The notes beneath the pieces are model-generated. The model was not told the origin of the DNA and searched no databases. It saw only the letters and a list, made by a program, of their open reading frames with translations. A DNA stretch of 64,000 nucleotides from Acherontichlamydia pituitae (GTDB lineage: Bacteria; Chlamydiota; Chlamydiia; Chlamydiales; Rhabdochlamydiaceae): contig JAHCAX010000002.1 in assembly GCA_019634675.1 (NCBI GenBank), forward strand, positions 124,001 through 188,000. Reading direction: 5' to 3'. How positions within the stretch are numbered: the first letter of the stretch is position 1; the number at the start of each line of letters is the position of its first letter. This document shows positions 50,136 through 59,190 of the stretch, in pieces. The translations under genes were made by a program, and so were the position numbers.

Positions 50136-51842
50136 TTAAGAAGAGACCTTCTGAACGATTTCACGCGTTCTCTGCAGAGCAAGATCGATGTGAGGAAAAA
50201 TGTTCTCTTTTCCAATCATCTCTTCCAGTCCAAATTTTTTTAAGTGCTTTGCCGGCTGTCCTTTAACTCCTGAAAGGACCAATACGGTCTTGTCCCGTTG
50301 GCATTTTTCATATAGTTCAGCCAGAGCGTGAAGCCCGCTGGCATCGATCACAGGAACTTTTCTCATCCGCAATATAAAGACCTTGGGAGGAAACTCGATG
50401 TTGTGCAGGACATCTTTTAAACTGTCGGCCACTCCAAAAAATAAAGGGCCGTCCACTTCATAGACTTCAACGCCTGGCGGCACCTGCTTTTTGGAAATCG
50501 CGTCGGGATCATCAACATCCTCTCCAATCGGACCTTCTTTGATGATCCCATGGGAAATCACTCCCGATCTTTCTCCCATCCTCTTCATGAATAAAAAAGC
50601 GGCAAGGATCATTCCCACTTCGACTGCAACCGTGATGTCCACGAGGATCGTCAGCAAAAAGGAAGAGAGGAGGATGACGACATCTCCCAAAGGCGCTTTG
50701 AAGAGATGGCGGAAATGGTCGAGCTCGCTCATGTTCCACGCAACCATGACAAGGACTGCCGAAAGGGCCGCCAGCGGAATTTTGCCGACAAGGGGAGCAA
50801 ACGCGAAGATAAATAGGAACAACGTGATTGCATGGATCATCCCCGCAACCGGAGTCTTTCCCCCCGTTTTGATGTTTGTTGCCGTGCGCGCAATGGCCCC
50901 CGTTGCCGGAATCCCTCCAAACACCACCGACCCTAAATTCCCGATCCCTTGGGCCACAAGCTCGCAATTTGACTTATGCCTGCCGCCGCTCATCCCATCG
51001 GCGATCACAGCTGACAGAAGCGATTCGATCGCAGCAAGCAATGCAATGGTGAATGCGTCGGGGACAAGAACACGGATCGATTCGATACTGAAATCAAACG
51101 TCGGAAGAGAAGGTGTTGGCAGGACCCGGGGAATTTCTCCATACCGCTGCGCAACCGTCTCCACAGGCAGCTGAAATGCCCAGCAGACTAATGTGGCAAG
51201 AGCAATCGAAGCGATCCCCCAAGGGATGATCGGAATAAACCGGCGGATGAGAATGATCGCAACCAACGATCCGGAGGCCACGCCGCAAGTCATCGGGTCC
51301 CAGCTTCCAATGCCCGAGAGCATCGCTTTCCACTTGAGGAGAAAGTCTGCCGGCAAGCGGTCGATCTTCAGTCCGAGGAAGTCCTTTACCTGAGAGGAAA
51401 AAATGATGACTGCAATCCCCGTCGTAAATCCCGTTACAAGAGGATAAGGGACAAACTTGATCCAGCTTCCCAAACGGAATAATCCCATGATGACAAGCAG
51501 CACAGCAGCCATGAGCGTTGCAACAAGAAGCCCTTCATAGCCCAGCCTGCCGACAATGCCGTAAACGATGACGACAAAGGCTCCTGTAGGCCCTCCAATT
51601 TGGACTTTGCTGCCTCCTAGCAATGAGATCAAAAATCCGGCAACGATAGCAGTAAAGATCCCCCTTTCAGGATCCACGCCGGAGGCGATCGCAAATGCCA
51701 TGGCAAGCGGCAGAGCGACAATTCCTACTGTCACTCCTGCAGCCAGATCTTTGCGAAAAATCGAAAAGGAATAATTGTCTTTAAGGCAGATAACGCTTTT
51801 TGGCAGGAACTCATGCCATCTTTTTGCTTTCGAGGCTTTCAT
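50136..51842 (-). CDS. SulP-family anion transporter with STAS domain
   Basis: About 568 residues: 10-14 membrane segments starting at the family signature AAGVTVGIVALPLAMAFAIASGV, then QIGGPTGAFVVIVYGIV, and a cytoplasmic STAS domain from about residue 440 (VIDASGLHALAELYEKC). SulP proteins carry sulfate, bicarbonate or dicarboxylates; the substrate is not evident. The ATG at 51842 has AAGGA 7 bases before it; starts up to nine codons earlier are open. Confidence 0.92.
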   Translation of the reverse strand: MKASKAKRWHEFLPKSVICLKDNYSFSIFRKDLAAGVTVGIVALPLAMAFAIASGVDPERGIFTAIVAGFLISLLGGSKVQIGGPTGAFVVIVYGIVGRLGYEGLLVATLMAAVLLVIMGLFRLGSWIKFVPYPLVTGFTTGIAVIIFSSQVKDFLGLKIDRLPADFLLKWKAMLSGIGSWDPMTCGVASGSLVAIILIRRFIPIIPWGIASIALATLVCWAFQLPVETVAQRYGEIPRVLPTPSLPTFDFSIESIRVLVPDAFTIALLAAIESLLSAVIADGMSGGRHKSNCELVAQGIGNLGSVVFGGIPATGAIARTATNIKTGGKTPVAGMIHAITLFLFIFAFAPLVGKIPLAALSAVLVMVAWNMSELDHFRHLFKAPLGDVVILLSSFLLTILVDITVAVEVGMILAAFLFMKRMGERSGVISHGIIKEGPIGEDVDDPDAISKKQVPPGVEVYEVDGPLFFGVADSLKDVLHNIEFPPKVFILRMRKVPVIDASGLHALAELYEKCQRDKTVLVLSGVKGQPAKHLKKFGLEEMIGKENIFPHIDLALQRTREIVQKVSS

Positions 51843-51987
51843 TGTGTTGTCCTTATTGGCCATTGCCAATAAATTCCTTGAATCGCTACAGTGACGATGA
51901 CAAGGTAAAAAATACTTGAAGTGAATATTTGGAAATGAGTTTTAAGTGTTCCAAATTGAACGAATAAAATCAACATAGGCAGATCCC

Positions 51988-52371
51988 ATGAACAGATCCA
52001 AACGCTCCTTGAACAACAAGCTCTCAAAGAAAATCCAGAAAGAAGTACGGAATGCCCAGGCCGAATACCAAAGACCTGCGGAACGGGCTTACAGTGATCA
52101 GCTTACAGCGCGGGAAATGCTTAAAAAATACCCCAAAAAGGTCGCTAAAAAAGAAAAGTCCCTTCTCGATGCAATGCAAAAGCGGGTCAAATTAAAAAAA
52201 CAAATCGCAAAAAGAATTTCTTCAAAAAGGACCACCCCCGGCCAAGTGCAGTCCAATTCCGCTCCTGCCTATGTCCACAAAGAAGGGGCCCGCTGGGTCA
52301 AAACTCTGACCACTCAGAATAAAGTTCAACGAAAACGTTTACAAAAAAAATTGTCCAAGAAAAAAACATAA
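51988..52371 (+). CDS. Very basic small orphan protein
   Basis: 127 residues, about a third Lys or Arg, no membrane segment. Similar basic blocks at both ends (NNKLSKKIQKEV and QKRLQKKLSKKKT-like) flank a helical middle. The ending KRKRLQKKLSKKKT-type tail would serve as a nuclear localisation signal in a host, but nucleic-acid compaction in the bacterium is as likely. Divergent from sulP; the phosphoesterase gene follows after 52 bases. Confidence 0.55.
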   Translation: MNRSKRSLNNKLSKKIQKEVRNAQAEYQRPAERAYSDQLTAREMLKKYPKKVAKKEKSLLDAMQKRVKLKKQIAKRISSKRTTPGQVQSNSAPAYVHKEGARWVKTLTTQNKVQRKRLQKKLSKKKT

Positions 52372-52423
52372 GAGTTTTATGAGGTCAAAGGGTAAAATAG
52401 ATCAAAAAAATCTCTAGGACACC

Positions 52424-53323
52424 ATGACCTTGTTTCGATGCGCCCATATCTCCGACCTCCATTTTTCCAAGCCGACTTGGACCCCATCCCAATTATTTTC
52501 TAAACGCTGGCTTGGAAACCTGAATTTGGCCCTCGCTAGAAAAAAAATCTACACGCCCGATAACTTGAGAGCCTTGACCGATACAATGAAAGATCTGGGC
52601 ATCACCCATGTGCTCATCACAGGGGACCTTTCTTGCACATCGTATGAAAAAGAATTTGAGATGGCCCAGGATTTTGTCTCTACCCTTAAAGCAAAAGGGA
52701 TGAACGTCTTTGCAGTCCCTGGCAACCATGACCAGTACACAAAGCAGTCTTATCGCAACCAGATCTTCTATGACTACTTCGACTCAAGCTTCTCCGACGC
52801 CACAGCGGTATTGCCTCCGACGATGAGCCTCAAGAAGGACAAAGTCTCCGCCCGTTTCCTAGGGCACCAATGGTGGCTCGTCGGGATCGACACGGCCCTT
52901 GCTACCTCGCTGCTCTCCTCTTCCGGATGTTTCTCAGAACAGATCGAAGAGAATTTGAAAAAAGTGCTCTCCGCCATCCCTTCAGACCACCACATCCTCT
53001 TGATGAACCACTTTCCGATCTTCGAATTAGACACCCCGAGAAACAAGCTGATCCGAAAGGATGCCCTGCGCGCGCTTCTGCTCAAGTTCCCCAATATCCG
53101 GTTCTATCTGCATGGCCATACCCATCGCCATTGCATTGCAGACCTCAGGCCGAACCAACTGCCTATCGTCCTCGACAGCGGAAGCACAGCGCACAAATTG
53201 ATCGGATCCTGGAACATGCTGGAAATTGCCAAAGACAGCTGCCGCGTTGAAGCCTATCGCTGGAAGCAAGGCTCCAATGATGGGTCCTGGGCGGCTATCT
53301 CCGAACACCTTTTTAAATGGTAA
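52424..53323 (+). CDS. Calcineurin-like metallophosphoesterase
   Basis: 299 residues with all five motifs of the family: ISDLH, GDLS, GNHDQ, NHFP and GHTHRH, which bind two metal ions. The layout suggests the 3',5'-cAMP phosphodiesterase CpdA-like or LpxH-like branch; the substrate is unknown. In C. trachomatis a phosphohydrolase lies next to the groEL3/murF region (CT754 as I recall). The YkgJ gene follows after 6 bases. Confidence 0.88.
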   Translation: MTLFRCAHISDLHFSKPTWTPSQLFSKRWLGNLNLALARKKIYTPDNLRALTDTMKDLGITHVLITGDLSCTSYEKEFEMAQDFVSTLKAKGMNVFAVPGNHDQYTKQSYRNQIFYDYFDSSFSDATAVLPPTMSLKKDKVSARFLGHQWWLVGIDTALATSLLSSSGCFSEQIEENLKKVLSAIPSDHHILLMNHFPIFELDTPRNKLIRKDALRALLLKFPNIRFYLHGHTHRHCIADLRPNQLPIVLDSGSTAHKLIGSWNMLEIAKDSCRVEAYRWKQGSNDGSWAAISEHLFKW

Positions 53324-53329
53324 ACCTAT

Positions 53330-53737
53330 ATGGACATACCCTGGTACCAAGACGGACTTCGCTTCAAATGCACGGGATGCGGCCAATGCTGCACAGGCTC
53401 TCCCGGCTATGTCTGGGTATCGGACGAAGAGATCAAATCGCTCGCAGAACTTCTCAAAATCTCGGAAGAGGATTTTGTCAAAAAGTACACAAGGCGCATC
53501 GGCAACCGGATCTCATTAAAAGAGCATTCCAAGACATTTGACTGCGTCTTTCTCAAAGATAAAAAGTGTCTTGTCTATACCGACCGTCCCAAGCAATGCC
53601 GCACTTACCCATGGTGGCCGGAAAACATCAAGAACCGCGCTGCTTGGCTGGAAGAGGGCGTCCGCTGCGAAGGGATCAACCATGCCGATGCAGACCTGGT
53701 TCCCCTTTCTGAAATTAAAAAGAATCTGGACAAATAG
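53330..53737 (+). CDS. YkgJ-family cysteine cluster protein
   Basis: 135 residues. FKCTGCGQCCTGSPGYVWV near residue 10 and CVFLKDKKCLVYTDRPKQCRTYPWWP carry the eight-cysteine pattern (CxxCxxCC, then C..C..C) thought to bind zinc or an iron-sulfur cluster. Function unknown in any organism as far as I know. Probably co-transcribed with the phosphoesterase. Confidence 0.85.
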   Translation: MDIPWYQDGLRFKCTGCGQCCTGSPGYVWVSDEEIKSLAELLKISEEDFVKKYTRRIGNRISLKEHSKTFDCVFLKDKKCLVYTDRPKQCRTYPWWPENIKNRAAWLEEGVRCEGINHADADLVPLSEIKKNLDK

Positions 53738-53888
53738 CCTTCTGAAACAAGAAGTCGAAAATCAGTTTCGAATTCCCGTCCCCTGAATCCTTTTTTGAAT
53801 TTTGATGGATTTTTCTCTTCCATTGGATTAAATTCCTGGAAATATCTTGCCTTTAGTCAACGACAACCTTTTACCCAGGGAAGTTGGT

Positions 53889-55637
53889 ATGGTCAGCTCC
53901 TCTTCTATCAATCCTGAGATCATGAGCAGGATCCAAGCGTGGCTTGACGGCCCCTATGATGAAACGGCAAAAGCTGAGATCCGCTCCAAGCTTTCCAAAG
54001 ATCCTCAAAGTTTGATCGACGCATTCTTTACAGATCTCTCTTTTGGCACAGGTGGAATGCGAGGGCTGATGGGAATCGGAACCAGCCGGCTAAACACCTA
54101 CACGATCCGCATGGCCACCCAAGGCTTGGCCAACTACCTGCTTCTGCAAAAAAAACAAAAGCTCTCCGCCTTCATCGGATTCGACTCGCGGCATCACTCC
54201 CAAGAATTCGCCCAAGAGGCTGCCTGTGTATTAGCTGGCAACGGGATCCATGTCTATCTTCTGCCTGAGTTAAGGCCGACGCCCTATATCTCATTTGGAT
54301 GCCGTTATAAGAAATGCGACGCGGGGATCATGATCACAGCTTCGCACAATCCCAAAGAATATAATGGCTACAAGGTCTATGGAAGCGATGGGGCCCAGGT
54401 CGTACATCCCCACGATACAGGGATCATGCAAGAAGTTGCCAAGGTAAAATCCCCTTCCCAGGTACGCCAAGCTCCTTTGAACGACCCCCATATTGAGATC
54501 GTCGACCTTGTCCTCGATGCCGCCTATCTCAATGCCATCCGCCCCCTGCAGCACTTTCCTAAAGAAAACCATTCCGATGGCAAGTCGGTTGGCATTGCTT
54601 ACACCAGCCTGCATGGGACGGGGATCACGATTGTCCCCCAAGCATTGAAAGACTGGGGCTTTAGCAACATCCACTTTGTCGACGCGCAGATCAAGCCCGA
54701 CGGCGATTTTCCCACTGTCCATTTCCCCAATCCTGAGTATCCGGAAGCTCTTGCTCTTGGCATTCAAAAGATGAACGAGGCCAAGTCGGACATCTTGATC
54801 GCTAACGATCCTGACGCCGATCGGATCGGCATTGTGGCGATGCATGATGGAAAGCCCGTTACGCTCAACGGCAACGAGACAGCTTCGATCTGTGTCGACT
54901 ACTTGTGCGAAGTCCTCTCCCCTCCTCCTGCTAAAGGCGCCTTCGTGACAACGATCGTCACCACCGAGCTTCTCAAGAAAATTGCCAAAGCAAACCATTT
55001 CGATTGCTTCGAGGTCCTCACCGGATTTAAATACATCGGAGAAAAGATCCATCAGTGGGAGCAGAAAAAAGAGAGCAGCCATTTTATCTTTGGCGCTGAA
55101 GAGTCCTATGGCTATCTGCTGGGAACCCACGCCCGCGACAAGGATGCGATCATTATCTCATGCCTCATTGCCGAGATCGCTCTTTATGCCAAACGGCAGA
55201 AAAAAACTCTCGTCGACCGGCTGCACCAGATCTACAGACGCTATGGGATCCACAGGGAAAAACAGCATTCTCTCAATTTCAAACCAGGCAAAGAAGGGAT
55301 GGAAGAGATGAAACGGCTGATGGACAAATTACGCAAGAACCTTCCTAAAAAGATCGCCGGACAGCCGATCGTTGAAATCGAAGACTACGAATCGCTAAAA
55401 AAAACCCAGATCAGCACAGGAAAAACGGAAAAGATCGACCTCCCCCAATCCGATGTCCTGCTCTTCCGTTTGCAAGATCAAACCCGTCTTGTGATCCGCC
55501 CATCGGGGACCGAGCCGAAAATTAAGATCTATGCTTCGACAAGCCTGCCAGCGCCTCCCGATTTGGCCCAAGGAATTACCCAGTGCGATGCCAAGCTCGA
55601 ACAAGTGATCCAAAGTCTTCAGCATGACCTTTCCTAA
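53889..55637 (+). CDS. Phosphoglucomutase/phosphomannomutase family
   Basis: 582 residues of the alpha-D-phosphohexomutase family: catalytic Ser in ITASHNPKEYNGYKVYG, metal loop NDPDADRIG, sugar loop GAEESYGYLLG and phosphate loop RPSGTEPKIKIYAS. The length and the N-terminal FGTGGMRGLMGIG point to the PGM2/PgcA branch that interconverts glucose-1-P and glucose-6-P. The ATG at 53889 has AGGGA 7 bases before it; a TTG at 53847 has none. The SDR gene overlaps its end by 14 bases. Confidence 0.92.
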   Translation: MVSSSSINPEIMSRIQAWLDGPYDETAKAEIRSKLSKDPQSLIDAFFTDLSFGTGGMRGLMGIGTSRLNTYTIRMATQGLANYLLLQKKQKLSAFIGFDSRHHSQEFAQEAACVLAGNGIHVYLLPELRPTPYISFGCRYKKCDAGIMITASHNPKEYNGYKVYGSDGAQVVHPHDTGIMQEVAKVKSPSQVRQAPLNDPHIEIVDLVLDAAYLNAIRPLQHFPKENHSDGKSVGIAYTSLHGTGITIVPQALKDWGFSNIHFVDAQIKPDGDFPTVHFPNPEYPEALALGIQKMNEAKSDILIANDPDADRIGIVAMHDGKPVTLNGNETASICVDYLCEVLSPPPAKGAFVTTIVTTELLKKIAKANHFDCFEVLTGFKYIGEKIHQWEQKKESSHFIFGAEESYGYLLGTHARDKDAIIISCLIAEIALYAKRQKKTLVDRLHQIYRRYGIHREKQHSLNFKPGKEGMEEMKRLMDKLRKNLPKKIAGQPIVEIEDYESLKKTQISTGKTEKIDLPQSDVLLFRLQDQTRLVIRPSGTEPKIKIYASTSLPAPPDLAQGITQCDAKLEQVIQSLQHDLS

Positions 55638-56400
55638 ACTTGCATTAGTGACGGGAGCTTCATCGGGACTCGGGCACGCCTTAGCTTGTTCCCTTGCGCA
55701 AAAAGGGGTTTCCCTGATCTTGACAGGACGCAGCGAAGAGCGGTTGCTCGCACTGGCCCAAACGCTTGCTGTGCCAGTGCAATGCATCCCCTTGGACCTT
55801 AGCTTGGAAGCAGACAGAAAAAAACTCATCCAAGAAATGGAAAAAGCTTCGCCTGATCTTGTGATCAACAACGCGGGGTTAGGCCTTTACGGCAATGCTC
55901 TGAACCATCCCCTTGAAGAGCAAATGAACATGATCGATGTGAACATCACTGCAGTTGTCGAGATGACGTTAGCGGCTGCACAACATTGGAAAACTGGGCA
56001 AAAAAAGGGGATCATCCTCAATGTCTCTTCAGCAGCAGCTTTTTTTACCTATCCCTCATTTGCCATCTATGCAGCATCCAAATCATTTGTGCTCAATTTC
56101 TCCACTGCATTAGACCTAGAACTGTCCGACCATGGTATCCGCGTGCTGACAGTCTGCCCTGGTCAGATCGACACCGATTTCCGCAACCGCGCATCAAAGC
56201 ATTTCCCTCAAAAAACAGATCTTTGGACAATGTCTGTTGATAAATGCGCTGAGCTAATCGTTGCGCAAATCACAAAGGGGCAGCGCAGCCTCATCATCGA
56301 TTGGAGATACCGTTGGCTAGTGGCAATAAGCCGCCTGGTTCCACAGAAAATTCTGAGCAAATTATTGGCCCGAAGGATCTCGGAGAGAATTAGACGCTGA
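55624..56400 (+). CDS. Short-chain dehydrogenase/reductase
   Basis: 258-residue classical SDR: cofactor loop GASSGLGHAL, NNAG at about residue 82, catalytic Ser in NVSSAAAF and Tyr-Lys in YAASKSF. An Arg after the first strand (TGRSEERL) suggests NADP(H). The YqjQ/DltE-like subgroup fits, but the substrate is unknown. It overlaps the mutase gene by 14 bases and is convergent with pgpH, 5 bases away. Confidence 0.9.
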   Translation: MTFPKLALVTGASSGLGHALACSLAQKGVSLILTGRSEERLLALAQTLAVPVQCIPLDLSLEADRKKLIQEMEKASPDLVINNAGLGLYGNALNHPLEEQMNMIDVNITAVVEMTLAAAQHWKTGQKKGIILNVSSAAAFFTYPSFAIYAASKSFVLNFSTALDLELSDHGIRVLTVCPGQIDTDFRNRASKHFPQKTDLWTMSVDKCAELIVAQITKGQRSLIIDWRYRWLVAISRLVPQKILSKLLARRISERIRR

Positions 56401-56405
56401 GCTCT

Positions 56406-58544
56406 CTAAGACCGCTCAGGATATTTGATACGCAGATGGCGTGTGACAAGAAGCGCTTTTGCCATTGCTTTTTTCACGCTGCCAAGCTCTTCAAAGGTGA
56501 GCTGGCACTCGTCGAGCTGCCCGTCTTGCGCTTTCTCCGCAACCAGCTTATCGATCATGTCGGAGATCGTCTCTTCATTGACCTCTTCCATACTACGGGA
56601 CGCCGCTTCGAGAGTATCGGCCAGCATGATGATCGCCGATTCTTTGGAACGGGGCTTAGGGCCTGGATAGCGGAATAGCTTTTCGTTTACTTTGGTCGCA
56701 TCCCCGCCCATCTGCTCCACTTGCTTGCAATAAAAGTAGTAGACCATCGTCGTTCCATGGTGCTCGCGGATAACATCGATAAAGCTTTGCGGCAGATGGT
56801 ACTTGCGCGCCAGAGCTTCCCCTTCGGGCACATGGGCAATGATCACATGCGTAGACTCAAGCGGCGTCAAAAGCTGGTGGATGTTAAATCCGCCAAGCTG
56901 ATTTTCCGTGAAATAATGGGGATTGAACAGTTTTCCGATGTCGTGGTAAAGAGTCGAAACACGGCAGAACAGTCCATTGGCGCCGATTGCACGCGCTGCT
57001 TCTTCGGCCAAGTTGCCGACCACTAGGCAATGCTGATAAGTCCCGGGCGCTTCCAAGCTGAGCCGGCGCAAAAGCTCATTGTTGGGGTCCATGTATTCCA
57101 TGAGCGTCATATCAGTCATCACGTGGAACAGCGACTCTAAGATCGGAAGCAGGCCGACCACAATGACAGCCGTCACTGTCATGTAGAGAAAACTGCTCAT
57201 CAGATCGACGATGATGCTGATATTCCAGAAGGTGTTCTCAATAAGGTTGACTGCGCAAAGAAGAGGGATGAGGGAAAGCCATACTTTGCCGCAGACAGCA
57301 AACACCTCTTTTCTACGATGCAGCCTTTTCGCAAACAAAATCGTTGCCAAAGCAGCAAAAAAATTGATCGCAAGAGAAAAATCGTGCTCGATGCTCAAAG
57401 AGGAACCGAAGACGATGATCAGGAAAAAGGAAGTGAACAGGGCGATCTCCGCTCCGACCAAGACGCAGACCATCAAAGCTGCAAAAGGCACTAACAAAGG
57501 AAATCGCGCCACTTCGATTAGGTTGTAGCCATGATAGAGCAAAAGATGCTCCGCCCCTTTTGCCAGAAGGAAAGCGATCAAGATAATTGTGACAAGCAAA
57601 GTGATTTTGCGCAAAGAAAGGAGCAGATCGCGCTGGAACATTCTCAAATAATAAAGCGATACCACCGTAAGGATCACAGCCATTAAAGCGCTGCCAAGCA
57701 GGGTTTGGGGAGTCCAGAGGTTCCTTAAACGGGTCGCAGCTTTCTTCATCGCCTGGACCATGGAAATATGGCGGGGAGTGACACTTTCCCCTTTTTGAAC
57801 CAATTGGCTTCCAGCTTCGACATGCGTATACTTTTGGGGCACGTTCTCTTGAACCCTGCCGCGGACCTCGCGCTCAAGGCCAAAATCTTCTTGCATGTTC
57901 CATAACTGCACAGAAAAAGAATGGATCAGATAAGAGACAGTGTCGGCATGGAATTTCTTATCCTCTGCGATCCTCTTTTCTAAACTTGTCCAAAACGACG
58001 GAGGCAAAGAATAAGGAGAAAGTTCCGATGATGGAACCTGCAACAAATAAAATTGTTCGCCAGGAATGTTTAACCCTTCCAGTTTCCTGAGCGTCCGTTC
58101 ATCGGAAAAGCGGGACTGGAGCATCTCCTCCTCAATCTTGCCCATCGTTTGATAAAGCTCCTCAAACGTGCAAGTAGGAAGTTCTTTGCGCCACTCCTGG
58201 TGTTCGATCAAGGAAACCTCGAGGTCCTGTCGAAACTGATGGACCTGTTTCTCCTCGACTTTATAGATAGTGCCGATATCGCGGACCGATTCCTGGCGTA
58301 GGATGTGGGTCGCTTCTACATCTGGAAAATTGAAGTCGACTTGTGCAATGACATATCTCGGCGATTGGGCGCCAAGCTCTAAAAACTCCATTTGCACTTC
58401 ACGGAAATGCAAAAAGATAGTGAGCGATATGATAAAGGTTAAGAGCAAGGCCCACCGTTTGCCTGACTGATCTTTGCCAAGCAGTCGGTACCATTTGACC
58501 TGTTGAGAAGCTTCCGCTTCTTCTTCTAATTGCCTACGCTGCAC
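56406..58544 (-). CDS. pgpH: Membrane HD phosphodiesterase PgpH (c-di-AMP)
   Basis: 712 residues: one N-terminal membrane segment (about 30-48), an extracytoplasmic 7TMR-HDED domain to about 270, seven membrane segments at 275-470, and a cytoplasmic HD domain with TYQHCLVVGN, YHDIGK and HVPEGEALARKYHLP plus REHHGTTMVYYFY. This is the PgpH/YqfF family that breaks cyclic di-AMP to pApA. Chlamydia species make c-di-AMP. Convergent with the SDR gene; no terminator is visible between them. Confidence 0.92.
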   Translation of the reverse strand: MQRRQLEEEAEASQQVKWYRLLGKDQSGKRWALLLTFIISLTIFLHFREVQMEFLELGAQSPRYVIAQVDFNFPDVEATHILRQESVRDIGTIYKVEEKQVHQFRQDLEVSLIEHQEWRKELPTCTFEELYQTMGKIEEEMLQSRFSDERTLRKLEGLNIPGEQFYLLQVPSSELSPYSLPPSFWTSLEKRIAEDKKFHADTVSYLIHSFSVQLWNMQEDFGLEREVRGRVQENVPQKYTHVEAGSQLVQKGESVTPRHISMVQAMKKAATRLRNLWTPQTLLGSALMAVILTVVSLYYLRMFQRDLLLSLRKITLLVTIILIAFLLAKGAEHLLLYHGYNLIEVARFPLLVPFAALMVCVLVGAEIALFTSFFLIIVFGSSLSIEHDFSLAINFFAALATILFAKRLHRRKEVFAVCGKVWLSLIPLLCAVNLIENTFWNISIIVDLMSSFLYMTVTAVIVVGLLPILESLFHVMTDMTLMEYMDPNNELLRRLSLEAPGTYQHCLVVGNLAEEAARAIGANGLFCRVSTLYHDIGKLFNPHYFTENQLGGFNIHQLLTPLESTHVIIAHVPEGEALARKYHLPQSFIDVIREHHGTTMVYYFYCKQVEQMGGDATKVNEKLFRYPGPKPRSKESAIIMLADTLEAASRSMEEVNEETISDMIDKLVAEKAQDGQLDECQLTFEELGSVKKAMAKALLVTRHLRIKYPERS

Positions 58545-58919
58545 AAAAAACCTTTGGATGAAGCCCTATGCACAAAGGCCAATATCCATCAGAGATTGCT
58601 AAAAGTTGCAAACATGATATCAAATCTACTGCAATTGCTGTCGAGAAATCTTTCATTTACCCATCTTAAAATTATTTCTTACCATTCACTATAGCCACAA
58701 ACTCATTAATTGTAAAAAATAATTTTATTCTATCTTCTTATGAATCGGACAGAGTAATTCGTAGACCGAACAACTCATGATACAATCATTAAAAGGTTCG
58801 AGGCTTGCACCGGCCTGTCCATCCTGCTATCCTGTTTTATTTTTTAATGCAGAAAACCAATTTTTGAAGAGCAGGTTAATGGTTGGGCATATATTTAGTT
58901 TTCTTTTATAATATGTGAA
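58545..58919. other. Intergenic region upstream of pgpH
   Basis: About 375 bases, AT-rich at 58660-58740. It should hold the pgpH promoter. I looked for a signal-recognition-particle RNA, which lies near dnaX in some bacteria, and saw none of its conserved GGAAGGAAGCAGCC-type core. Confidence 0.35.
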
Positions 58920-59163
58920 ACTCGATGTTCCACTTTTTTGGGGCCAGAAGAGAATTTTTGACAACATCAGATCAAAGCGGAAGCGATCCGAACGAGGAGT
59001 CCCATAGTGACTAGCTATGGGTGACGATGCTACGGATACACGAGAAGTTCCGGTGGACCTTCGCAGTAAGGAGTAGGTGAAGCGGGCTTGGCCCCGAACC
59101 GGGCAGTACGAGACGGCCAAAGAGAATGGATGAAAATGGTCCCAAAAAAGTGGAATATCGAGT
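58920..59163. mobile_element. Inverted-repeat element of 244 bp with hairpin-repeat module
   Basis: Ends ACTCGATGTTCCACTTTTTT and (reverse strand) ACTCGATATTCCACTTTTTT continue to about 27 matching positions. Inside: CCCATAG...CTATGGG (59001-59021), a GAAG..CTTC hairpin at 59044-59062, then GGAGTAGGTGAAG and GGGC-TTG-GCCC with CGAAC, the module shared with 22502-22803 and 27268-27439. No target duplication is obvious. It ends 28 bases before the dnaX start. Confidence 0.7.
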
Positions 59164-59190
59164 AAATGGATCTTAAACCCTGAGGCAGTT

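Noticed and set aside
54291..55130. 279-codon frame antisense to the phosphohexomutase
   Set aside because: All catalytic motifs of the mutase are on the plus strand; the antisense product shows no motif or start signal.
58545..58919. Signal-recognition-particle RNA near dnaX
   Set aside because: The conserved SRP core sequence and long hairpin are absent.
58827..59120. 97-codon minus-strand frame overlapping the 58920-59163 element
   Set aside because: It crosses the inverted-repeat boundary and has no ribosome-binding site or protein features.
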